NCBI RefSeq assembly: GCF_003148625.1
Contig: NZ_QGGO01000014.1
Span: 1-64,000, forward strand
Reading direction: 5' to 3'
DNA: 64,000 bases
Origin: Arcicella aurantiaca
GTDB lineage: Bacteria; Bacteroidota; Bacteroidia; Cytophagales; Spirosomataceae
Part shown: positions 27,182 through 35,662 of the stretch, in pieces
Position numbering within the stretch: the first letter of the stretch is position 1
How the letters are laid out: each line of letters opens with the position of its first letter
Notes under the pieces: model-generated
What the model was told of the DNA's origin: nothing
Seen by the model: the letters and a program-made list of their open reading frames with translations, nothing else
The model's database searches: none
Translations under genes and position numbers: made by a program

Positions 27182-27267
27182 GTAGAAAAAAATCCCCAAT
27201 TAATACAGAATTATGTAGAATTAACCCCCCAAAACATTGATTTAGGTATTGGAATACAAATTTGAAT
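27182..27267 (+). promoter_or_regulatory. Candidate regulatory boxes and promoter of the GH13 branching-enzyme-like gene
   Basis: Two boxes GTAGAA-N6-CCCC (27182-27197) and GTAGAA-N4-CCCCCC (27215-27230) lie 33 bases apart, on one face of the helix. They are followed after 19 bases by TGGAATACAAATTTGAA (27250-27266). Similar combinations precede several minus-strand genes at 39-55 kb. Pattern found by eye; function not established. Confidence 0.4.
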
Positions 27268-27309
27268 GTTAGTAGCAACGTTTAAAGATTATTCAAACCT
27301 AAACTCATC

Positions 27310-29127
27310 ATGGAAAATACTACAATTGAAAAAATCAAGATTAATGGAATGGGGGCAATTATACATGAAAATGGTGTTTTCTTCCGAGTATGGGCTCCCA
27401 ATGCAAAATCGGTAAGTGTAATTGGTGATTTCAATGATTGGAATGACTCAAATGATGTGTTGGAACATGAAGAAAATGGATATTGGGGTGCCAATGTAGA
27501 GAGTGCCAAAGCAGGAGATGAATACAAATTTTGCATTGAAACGGCTGATGAAAAATTGCAAAGAAATGACCCTTATGCAAAAGCGTTGACAAACTCAATT
27601 GGTAACTCAATCATTTATAATTCAACTTTATTCGATTGGCAAGATGATAATTTTCAAATGCCATCTTGGAACAACTTAGTCATTTATGAACTTCATGTCG
27701 GGACTTTTCATGTAAAAGAAAAAGGGAAAGTTGGAGATTTTTATAGCGTTATTGAAAAACTTGATTACCTAAAAGATTTAGGAATTAACGCCATTGAAGT
27801 TATGCCTCCTTTTGAGTTTCCTGGGGGATATTCTTGGGGCTATAATCCTGCACATCCATTTGCCATTGAGTCGGAATACGGTGGTGCAGATGCGTTCAAA
27901 GCTTTGATAAAAGCGGCTCATGAAAAAGGAATTGCCGTTATTTTAGATGTAGTCTATAATCATTTTGGTCCAACAGATATGGATTTGTGGCAGTTTGACG
28001 GTTGGAACGAAAACGGAATGGGTGGCATTTATTTTTATAATGATTGGCGAGCAAAAACTCCTTGGGGAGACACACGTCCAGATTATGGTCGCCCAGAGGT
28101 ACGACAATACATTCGAGATAATGCCATGATGTGGTTGGAAGAATTTAGAGTTGATGGCTTGCGTATGGATATGATTCCATACATCCGCAATGTAAATGCT
28201 GATGAAGACCCTAACACGACTTTGCAAGAAGGATTAAGTTTATTACGTTGGATAAACTCAGAAGTGGCAGAAAAATTCCCTTGGAAATTAACGATTGCGG
28301 AAGATTTACACGGGCTAAGTTCAATTACTGACGCACTTGGCAAAGAATGTGGTTTGGGTTTTGGAATCCAATGGGATGCCGATTTCGTACATCCTGTGAG
28401 AGAAGCAATTATTACGCAAGACGACGCCCACAGAAGTATGGAAAAGGTAAGTCTTGCCATTTTGAATAAATATAGTGGAGATTCTTTCAAACGAGTAATT
28501 TACACAGAATCGCACGATGAAGTAGCGAATGGCAAAGCACGAGTAACAGAAGAAATTGCCTCAGGAGACGTAAATAATTGGTATTCTAAAAAACGTGCGT
28601 CACTTGGTGTGGCTTTGGTCATGACTGCGGCGGGTATTCCGATGTTATTTCAAGGGCAGGCACTTTTAGAGGATAAATGGTTTTCTGACACAGACCCTAT
28701 CGACTGGAAACGCCAAAAGAAATTTAACGGATTTGTCAATCTTCATCGTGATTTAATTCAGTTGAGAAGAAATTTTGAGAACAATACAGAAGGACTTTCT
28801 GGACAAAATACTGAATTATTAAAAGTAGATGATGACCGAAAAATCATTGCTTTTCATCGTTGGCAAAAAGGCGGAAAAGGAGATAGCACTATTGTTGTTT
28901 TAAATTTTTCGACCAACGCTTATGATGATTACGTAATAGGAATGCCCACAGAAGGTGAATGGAAATTACGTTTTAACAGTGATTGGGAAGGGTACGATAA
29001 AGAATTTGCCAATTTTATGTCAACTAATGTTACGTCAAATCAAGGTGAATATGATGGTTTTCATTTCAATACACAATTTTCAATTGCCCCTTACACGGCA
29101 TTAATTTTTTCGCAGGATAGAGACTGA
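27310..29127 (+). CDS. GH13 enzyme with CBM48, branching-enzyme/GlgB-like
   Basis: A 605-residue protein without signal peptide. Residues about 12-105 form a CBM48/Early-set domain (GVFFRVWAPNAKSVSVIGDF, NDWN). The GH13 barrel starts NNLVIYELHVGTFH. Catalytic residues are Asp 287 (VDGLRMDM), Glu 331 (TIAEDLHG) and Asp 403 (ESHDEVANG). A C-terminal beta domain follows. The ESHDE motif and overall order fit 1,4-alpha-glucan branching enzymes, but at 605 residues it is shorter than classical GlgB and could instead be a trehalohydrolase-like or amylase enzyme. It is separated from the main maltodextrin locus by 9 kb and has its own candidate promoter boxes. Confidence 0.85.
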   Translation: MENTTIEKIKINGMGAIIHENGVFFRVWAPNAKSVSVIGDFNDWNDSNDVLEHEENGYWGANVESAKAGDEYKFCIETADEKLQRNDPYAKALTNSIGNSIIYNSTLFDWQDDNFQMPSWNNLVIYELHVGTFHVKEKGKVGDFYSVIEKLDYLKDLGINAIEVMPPFEFPGGYSWGYNPAHPFAIESEYGGADAFKALIKAAHEKGIAVILDVVYNHFGPTDMDLWQFDGWNENGMGGIYFYNDWRAKTPWGDTRPDYGRPEVRQYIRDNAMMWLEEFRVDGLRMDMIPYIRNVNADEDPNTTLQEGLSLLRWINSEVAEKFPWKLTIAEDLHGLSSITDALGKECGLGFGIQWDADFVHPVREAIITQDDAHRSMEKVSLAILNKYSGDSFKRVIYTESHDEVANGKARVTEEIASGDVNNWYSKKRASLGVALVMTAAGIPMLFQGQALLEDKWFSDTDPIDWKRQKKFNGFVNLHRDLIQLRRNFENNTEGLSGQNTELLKVDDDRKIIAFHRWQKGGKGDSTIVVLNFSTNAYDDYVIGMPTEGEWKLRFNSDWEGYDKEFANFMSTNVTSNQGEYDGFHFNTQFSIAPYTALIFSQDRD

Positions 29128-29474
29128 GTGAGAGACTGAGGGCATATACAGAAAAAGGGAATACTACGGTATCCCTTTTTTAGATTTAAAGGATAAATAC
29201 TTATTTTGAGTAAACAACGTTAAAAATTTAGCTGAATCAGAAACTTAACGGACTTCATACGTCTTAAATTTGTATTTTAGCAATTGAACCTGTTTAAACT
29301 TTCTGTTTCGACTAAAACCATGTCTTTTAGAACCCTTCAAACCAAAATTTTATCAACGTAGCTCTGCTATGTTTCAAAAATTTTAGTTCAAAGACTTCAA
29401 AAATACATTAATTTGTATTTCAAAACAGAAAGTTTAAACAGGTTCATTATCATATTTAGTAAACTAAAAATAGC
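29128..29474. other. Intergenic region: terminator plus MITE-like element
   Basis: A terminator hairpin at about 29152-29180 (AAAAAGGGA-ATA / TAT-CCCTTTTT) ends the GH13 gene. The rest is mostly the inverted-repeat element at 29285-29446. No ORF of note. Confidence 0.7.
29285..29446. mobile_element. MITE-like element with perfect 24-bp terminal inverted repeats
   Basis: Ends TGAACCTGTTTAAACTTTCT plus GTTT (29285-29308) and its exact complement (29423-29446) enclose 114 bases. These include an inner imperfect palindrome around CAAAATTTTATCAACGTAGC and CTATGTTTCAAAAATTTTAG. No transposase is encoded. A single end with one mismatch occurs at 43344-43367. Target duplication is not clear. Confidence 0.7.
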
Positions 29475-30200
29475 ATGAAAAAATTAAGCATGATTGCCCT
29501 ATTGATGACAATTTTTGTGGTCAATACCTATTCTCAAACTGCTGATGAAGTTTTCCAAAATCACATTAAAGCTGCGGGCGGACAAGAACTTTGGGACAAA
29601 GTAAAAACGTATTCTTTAAAGCAATCTTTTGTATCGAATGCTCCGAGCGACTATGAAATGGAGGTGAAGGCTTCTATTCCTGACCTTTCGATGATAAAAA
29701 CAAAAACAATCATGAAACGTGGTTTTATTTATGCAGTCAATCCAACAGACGCATTTTATAAAATTCCAACGGGTAGCCGTGACAAAGCAATTGTTTATGA
29801 TGTAAAAGACCTTAGCGACAAGGAAAAAGCAAATATGAAACGTGAAGTGATGGATATGTTTGCACCATTTTATGACTATCAATCAAAAGGTTATATTGCA
29901 ACTTATGTTGGTTTAGAAGTGGTGGGAGCTCAACGAGTTCATCATATTGAACTTGCTGGCAAAGACATTAAGTATGATTTGTATTTTGATAATATTACTA
30001 ATTTATTGACAAAACAAAAGGAGAAATTATCAACTGGCGAAGAAATCACGAAGGAATATAACACTTACGTAACGTCAGATTTTGGTATAATTTATCCATC
30101 AGCAGGAACATATTATAGTAGTATTGATAAACGAAACGTAAAAATCGCTTCAACAATCGTTTTCAATCCAACTTTTGACGCTACTACTTTTAAAAGATAA
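29475..30200 (+). CDS. Exported hypothetical protein, LolA/sorting-protein-like
   Basis: A 241-residue protein with a signal peptide (MKKLSMIALLMTIFVVNTYS, cleavage before QTADE). The mature start ADEVFQNHIKAAGGQELWDK is the opening seen in many Bacteroidota exported proteins related to outer-membrane lipoprotein-sorting (LolA/LolB-fold) proteins. Repeated beta strands follow, as in VGLEVVGAQRVHHIEL and DIKYDLYFDNITNLLTKQKE. Likely periplasmic, binding a lipid or lipoprotein; no catalytic motif. Precedes the tamB/BamA-like pair but is separated from it by an octamer-repeat region. Confidence 0.7.
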   Translation: MKKLSMIALLMTIFVVNTYSQTADEVFQNHIKAAGGQELWDKVKTYSLKQSFVSNAPSDYEMEVKASIPDLSMIKTKTIMKRGFIYAVNPTDAFYKIPTGSRDKAIVYDVKDLSDKEKANMKREVMDMFAPFYDYQSKGYIATYVGLEVVGAQRVHHIELAGKDIKYDLYFDNITNLLTKQKEKLSTGEEITKEYNTYVTSDFGIIYPSAGTYYSSIDKRNVKIASTIVFNPTFDATTFKR

Positions 30201-30500
30201 TTAGGGTTGATTTGAGGATGTGAAGATTTGAGGATTTGAATGTTTGAGGATGCGAGGATTTGAGTAGTTGAGGATGTGAGTTGAGAGTCATACATTTACA
30301 GCTCGCAATACCTAACTAATTGAATACCAAAACATTAAACAAAAATTTAAAATCCTCAAATATTCAACTTCTCACATCCTCATATACTCAAATCCTCAAA
30401 TATTCAAATACTCAAATACTCACAATTCAAACATTCAAATCCTCACAATTCAAATCCTCAAATCCTCAAACACTCATATACTCAAAAAAACCTCCCTCCC
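30201..30500. repeat. Degenerate octamer arrays in opposite orientations
   Basis: From 30207 to about 30280 the plus strand repeats variants of ATTTGAGG/ATGTGAGG. From about 30350 to 30485 it repeats the complement, TCCTCAAAT/ATACTCAAAT, at roughly 8-16 base spacing. The two arrays could fold on each other. An apparent ORF across the second array (SSNIQ- and SNTQIL-type repeats) is a translation artefact. Confidence 0.75.
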
Positions 30501-30516
30501 ACTTATCCAATCCTAA

Positions 30517-33500
30517 ATGCGGCAATTTTTTAAAATAACAGGTATCATTCTTTTAGCTTTAGTCTTACTCATTGTAGGATTATTTTTTTATTTACAGACT
30601 TCCGCTGGACAAGATTTCTTGACTCATAGAGTTACATCTTATTTAAAATCAAAAATTGATAAGCCATTTAGCATTAAAAAAATCAGCTATAAAATCCCAG
30701 ATTGGATAGCTTTGGAAGGGGTATATTTTAGCGACAATCAAGGAGATACGCTCCTTGCGGGACAAAAACTTTATGTAAATATGGATATGCTTGGTTTGTT
30801 AAAAAATCAAGTAACTATTAATGAAGTAAACCTCGAAAACATCCACGTAAACATCAAAAGAACGCTACCTGACACTGCATTTAATTTTGCCTATATCTTA
30901 AAATCGTTTGAATCTCCCAATTCAAAAACTAAAGTTGATACCACAAAAGGCGTTGCTTTACAATATAAAATTGCCAATATCAGGCTCAATAAAGTGAGTG
31001 TAAAATATTTAGATGATGTAACAGGAGTTGATGCAAAAGTTTACTTGAACGATGCCAAAACGTCTTTTTCTGGTTTTGACCCTGCCATCTCAAAATACCA
31101 TTTAGACAAATTAGCTTTAGATGGTGGCAATATGAATCTTCGGTTATATGCTTCTATTCCAAGCGTTAAAAAAATTGAAATTGCTTCAACTGATACTTTA
31201 GATTTTTCATTCACAGAATTTGACGCCAAAAATATAAATTGGAAAATACTCGAAGAAACTTCAGGATTGGTCAATTCCGTTAAATTAGGTCGGCTAAATA
31301 CCAAAGCAAATCAAGTTTATTTATCTGGTGAAAAAATCCATTTAAAATCCGTTGATTTATACAATACAGATGCTTCGGTTACTTTTTTAAGAAAAAAAAG
31401 CATTCAAAAACCTCAAAATCCAACCACATCAACTCAACCTAACCATTGGAAAGTATTAGTTGATAAAGTCATTTTTGATAAAAACAATATTGCGTATCAA
31501 GACCAAAACCAGCCTTTACAGAAAAAAGGGATTGATTATAATAACCTAAAAATAAACAATTTAAAACTCAATTCAGAACGTCTGTATTATTCAGAAAATA
31601 AAATTTCTGGTTGGATTTATAGTGGTTCTTTTAAAGAAAAATCTGGATTTGAATTACAAAATCTCCAAACAGATTTTGCCTACACCAACAAACAGACTTT
31701 TCTTAAAAAGCTTTTATTCAAAACTCCTCAGTCAATTTTAAGAGATGAATTTGTATTGAATTATAACTCTTTCAATGAGTTAACTAATAATATTGGAAAA
31801 GTTAAGATAAAAACTAACATCAAAAATAGCCAATTGGCATTTAAAGATATTTTACTGTTAGCTCCAAATTTGTCAGAAACGCCACCATTTAAAGGGAATG
31901 AAAAAGAAGTGTTGAAATTCAATGGCGGCATTACAGGAACAATCAATAACATGAAAGTTTCGCAGTTTAGCATGACAGGATTTGAACACGCAAAACTCAA
32001 TTTACAAGGGCAAATTACGGGTTTGCCTGATGTCAATAAAACGGTTTTAAATCTAAACGTTCAAGAATTATCAATTACCAAAAAAGATTTATTAAAAATT
32101 GCTCCAAAAGGTTCAATTCCTGATAGCCTTGAATTACCTCAAAAAGTAGTAATTCTCGGAAAAATAAATGGCAAATTGGATAATTTAGCATTGAATACCA
32201 CGCTCAAATCTGACTTAGGCAATGCGTCATTCAATGGGAAATTAATCAACATCACGACAGATAAAAATCAACAATATGATGGAAAAATAGCTTTTGAGAA
32301 TTTCGAAATGGGTAAATTCTTGAAGCAAACTGAAAAAATTGGAAAAATCTCGCTTTCAGCCGATGTTAAAGGTACAGGACTTGCCCCCAAAACGATGAAA
32401 GCAAGCGTAAACGGCACTATACAACAAGCTGAATTACAAGGCTATAACTACAAGAATGTAATATTACAGGCAAGTTTGGCGAATCAAATTGCTGAATTAA
32501 AAGGCAATATCAAAGACCCAAATATTAGCGTAGCTATTGATTCAAAATTTGATATTTCTCAGCCATTTCCAAGTATAAAAGGAAATGTAAAAGTTGCCGA
32601 ACTGAATTTAAAAGCCCTCGGATTGTATGCTGACAATATTGGTATTAGAGGCGATATAGATGTTGATATGCAAAATACAAACCCTGATAACCCGAGTGGA
32701 ACAATCACGATTAATCAGGGGACTTTATTGCAAGATGGGAAGCCCATCAAAATTGAAAACACTACCTTGACCGCAAGTAATAATCTTGAAGGCAAAAAAA
32801 TCACGATTGATGCTCCTTTTGTAAAAGCAAACCTGAAAGGAAATTTCAATTACTTACAAATTTCGGATATTATTGTTGGAACAATTAACAGATATTTTGT
32901 CATTCCTGACGTTGCTTACAAACCAATTACTACGCCTTATAATTTACTCATTGATGCCAAATTTGTAAAACATCCACTTTTACAAGCATTTGTCCCTGCA
33001 CTTACCCGATTGGATACTTCAAGATTTACGGCAAATATCAACAGTCAGGCAGATACTATTTTAAGAGCAAATTTAACCTTGACTTATCTTGAATATGATA
33101 CCATTCAAGTATCAAAAGTAAAATTTACCGTGACAGGTGATGCCAATAATTTAACCTATAATGGAGGATTGGACGGTGTCAATTTAACAGGATTTAAAAT
33201 ACGTAAAACGAGTTTAACAGGTGACGTAAATAACAATACAGCAAACTTCAAAGCAACGTTTAAGGATTCTCTTGAAAAAGACCGCCATCAAGTTATTGGT
33301 TTGGTGCAAAACATTGATAATCAGTATCAAATCAAATTTAAGAAAGGCGGTTTATTGCTAAATTATGCTTCTTGGAACGTTGATTCTACGGGCTATATTC
33401 AATACGGAAAATCGGGATTATTGGTCAATCATTTCCATATTGAAAGGGGAATTCAAAAACTTAGCGTGAATAGCACCACTTCTACCCCAAATGGTCCAAT

Positions 33501-35475
33501 TGATATTTCTGCGGATAGCTTAGATATTCAAAATTTTGTAACGCTATTTGTGCCAGATTCTACCTTGGCGGGTGGCAAAATTGATGGAAAAATTCTATTG
33601 AGTAATTATATGGAATCTCCGTCATTTACAGGCGATGTGCTTGTGACTAATTTCCGTTTTCAAAAAACGCCCATTGGCAATTTGAAGGTGAATGTTTTTA
33701 ATGAAACTGCCAATAAAATAACCGCCAAAGCAAGTATTTTAAATCAATATAATGATATTCAATTAGCAGGAAATTATTATTTGAATACGAAAAACTCGCT
33801 CGACCTCAACTTGATAATCAATAAGTTGGCTGCTGAAACGGTGGAGGCGTTTAGTTTTGGACAATTGAGACGTGCCAAAGGAAATCTGAACGGACAAGCA
33901 AGTATTAAAGGTTCTACGGACAATCCACTGTTGAAAGGTAATCTAAACTTTAGCAAAGTTGCCTTTGATGTTTCGCAATTAGGAAGCCGATATTTGATTG
34001 ATGAACAAAATCTGATTTTTGACGGACAGACCATTCGCTTGAAACAATTTACGGTAAGTGATACGCTCAATCAACCTTTAAAAGTTGATGGTACAGTTGT
34101 TTTGAGCAATATTCCGTCGGTAAAATACGACTTAACAATTGATACCAAAAACTTTATGGTGCTAAATTCTACCCGAAAAGACAATGGTTTTTTCTACGGA
34201 AAAGGATTTGTAGATGCTAATTTAAGTTTGCAGGGAGTTTCGGAAAAAGCAAAAATTGAAGGAGATATTAAAGTTCGTGAAAATAGTAAAATTTCAGTAA
34301 TTGTGCCTGATAGCTTTGACGAATTGAGTGAAAGCGAAGGGGTTGTGGTTTTTGTAAATAATAAGCATAAAGATAGTAGCAATGTAAAAATTGATTCAAC
34401 ACAACTTCAAAGGTTTACCAACGATTTGTTATCGGAAATTTCATTGAATATTGAAGCTGATGAAAAATCGGAATTTACGATTGTTGTTGATGAAATAAAT
34501 GGTGATAATCTTGTAGTTAGAGGCAATGCTCGCTTAAATGCAGGACTCACTGCCGACGGACAACCTTATATTTTGGGTTCTTATGATTTAACAGAAGGAA
34601 AATATGGCTTGACTTTCGAGGTTATTAAAAAGCAATTTTCTATACAAAAAGGTAGCAATATTGTATGGACGGGCGACCCTATGAATGCCGATGTAAATAT
34701 TACGGCAATTTATACCGCCAATACCGCTCCGTTGGATTTAATGGAAAATTCTGTTACTGAAAATACCGCTTTGTACCGTCAGAAGATGAATTTTGATGTG
34801 TTTCTAACAATGGCAGGAAAATTATCAAAACCAGATGTTTCTTTCCAAATAAAGGCTTCTGAAACGCAAAGATTGGTTTCCACAGATGTGATTACCAATG
34901 TTAAAGACAGATTAGCAAAATTGGAAATGAATGAAACTAACAAACAGGTTTTTGCACTGCTAATTCTCAATCGTTTTTTCTCAGAAAAGTCTTCAGATTT
35001 CTTTTCTACTAATAGTGGCGGAGTAAATGCGGAGGCTTTTGCAAGACAAAGTGTTAGTAAATTATTGTCTGACCAATTAGACAGATTTGCTTCTGATTTG
35101 ATAAAAGGAGTTAATCTTGATGTTAATTTATCATCAACCCAAGACTTTTTCAACGGGGTATCCAGCAGTCGTACCGACCTTAGTTTAGGACTTTCAAAAG
35201 CATTCTTTAACGATAAAATTGAGGTAAAAGTTGGGCGAAATTTTGAATTAGAAAATACCTCAAAAATCAGTAGAAATCCTGCGGAGGTTTTCGATAATAT
35301 CAACGTAAATTATAAACTAACCAACGATGGAAGGTATTTATTCAAAGCCTTCCGTAAAAATCAATTTCAGTCGGTTTTAGAAGGATTTATTGTAGAAACG
35401 GGTATTGGTTTTACGATAACAATGGAATACGGAAAGTTTAATGAAGTTTTCCAGAAAAAACAGAAAACGAACTAA
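30517..35475 (+). CDS. tamB: Translocation and assembly module protein TamB
   Basis: A 1652-residue inner-membrane-anchored periplasmic protein. A single N-terminal helix (ITGIILLALVLLIVGLFFYL) is followed by an AsmA-like start (TSYLKSKIDKPFSIKKISYK). A very long region of repeating beta segments comes next, such as QYKIANIRLNKVSVKYLDD and GNASFNGKLINI. The C-terminal TamB (DUF490) domain covers about residues 1200-1652 and ends EYGKFNEVFQKKQ. Such proteins form a lipid- or protein-conducting groove between inner membrane and an outer-membrane BamA-family barrel. The BamA-like gene directly downstream is the expected partner. Length is normal for Bacteroidota TamB. Confidence 0.92.
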   Translation: MRQFFKITGIILLALVLLIVGLFFYLQTSAGQDFLTHRVTSYLKSKIDKPFSIKKISYKIPDWIALEGVYFSDNQGDTLLAGQKLYVNMDMLGLLKNQVTINEVNLENIHVNIKRTLPDTAFNFAYILKSFESPNSKTKVDTTKGVALQYKIANIRLNKVSVKYLDDVTGVDAKVYLNDAKTSFSGFDPAISKYHLDKLALDGGNMNLRLYASIPSVKKIEIASTDTLDFSFTEFDAKNINWKILEETSGLVNSVKLGRLNTKANQVYLSGEKIHLKSVDLYNTDASVTFLRKKSIQKPQNPTTSTQPNHWKVLVDKVIFDKNNIAYQDQNQPLQKKGIDYNNLKINNLKLNSERLYYSENKISGWIYSGSFKEKSGFELQNLQTDFAYTNKQTFLKKLLFKTPQSILRDEFVLNYNSFNELTNNIGKVKIKTNIKNSQLAFKDILLLAPNLSETPPFKGNEKEVLKFNGGITGTINNMKVSQFSMTGFEHAKLNLQGQITGLPDVNKTVLNLNVQELSITKKDLLKIAPKGSIPDSLELPQKVVILGKINGKLDNLALNTTLKSDLGNASFNGKLINITTDKNQQYDGKIAFENFEMGKFLKQTEKIGKISLSADVKGTGLAPKTMKASVNGTIQQAELQGYNYKNVILQASLANQIAELKGNIKDPNISVAIDSKFDISQPFPSIKGNVKVAELNLKALGLYADNIGIRGDIDVDMQNTNPDNPSGTITINQGTLLQDGKPIKIENTTLTASNNLEGKKITIDAPFVKANLKGNFNYLQISDIIVGTINRYFVIPDVAYKPITTPYNLLIDAKFVKHPLLQAFVPALTRLDTSRFTANINSQADTILRANLTLTYLEYDTIQVSKVKFTVTGDANNLTYNGGLDGVNLTGFKIRKTSLTGDVNNNTANFKATFKDSLEKDRHQVIGLVQNIDNQYQIKFKKGGLLLNYASWNVDSTGYIQYGKSGLLVNHFHIERGIQKLSVNSTTSTPNGPIDISADSLDIQNFVTLFVPDSTLAGGKIDGKILLSNYMESPSFTGDVLVTNFRFQKTPIGNLKVNVFNETANKITAKASILNQYNDIQLAGNYYLNTKNSLDLNLIINKLAAETVEAFSFGQLRRAKGNLNGQASIKGSTDNPLLKGNLNFSKVAFDVSQLGSRYLIDEQNLIFDGQTIRLKQFTVSDTLNQPLKVDGTVVLSNIPSVKYDLTIDTKNFMVLNSTRKDNGFFYGKGFVDANLSLQGVSEKAKIEGDIKVRENSKISVIVPDSFDELSESEGVVVFVNNKHKDSSNVKIDSTQLQRFTNDLLSEISLNIEADEKSEFTIVVDEINGDNLVVRGNARLNAGLTADGQPYILGSYDLTEGKYGLTFEVIKKQFSIQKGSNIVWTGDPMNADVNITAIYTANTAPLDLMENSVTENTALYRQKMNFDVFLTMAGKLSKPDVSFQIKASETQRLVSTDVITNVKDRLAKLEMNETNKQVFALLILNRFFSEKSSDFFSTNSGGVNAEAFARQSVSKLLSDQLDRFASDLIKGVNLDVNLSSTQDFFNGVSSSRTDLSLGLSKAFFNDKIEVKVGRNFELENTSKISRNPAEVFDNINVNYKLTNDGRYLFKAFRKNQFQSVLEGFIVETGIGFTITMEYGKFNEVFQKKQKTN

Positions 35476-35502
35476 TTTATGCCATCAGTGATAAAAAACA
35501 TA

Positions 35503-35662
35503 CGGACTTATATACTTATTGACGCACAACTTCACCCCCGACCCCTCTCCGATGGAGAGGGGAGAAAAATGGGGTCGAATGCTCCCCTCTCCATCGGAGA
35601 GGGGTTGGGGGTGAGGTTTTTGCGTCTCAAATTTGACTTGCGTCAAATAGTATATACATCCG
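35503..35662. repeat. 160-bp nested palindrome at the 5' end of the BamA-like gene
   Basis: Outer arms 35503-35526 and 35639-35662 match at 20 of 24 positions (TATATACT and TTGACGCA shared). Inner arms 35532-35562 and 35584-35614 match at 30 of 31 and include CCCCTCTCC and GGAGAGGGG. The whole block stays open in frame with the downstream gene and reads as PLSDGEG and PLSIGEGLGVRF. It is GC-rich unlike its surroundings. Confidence 0.85.

Noticed and set aside
30320-30538. 72-codon ORF with SSN-type repeats
   Set aside because: Translation of the degenerate octamer array and overlap into tamB.
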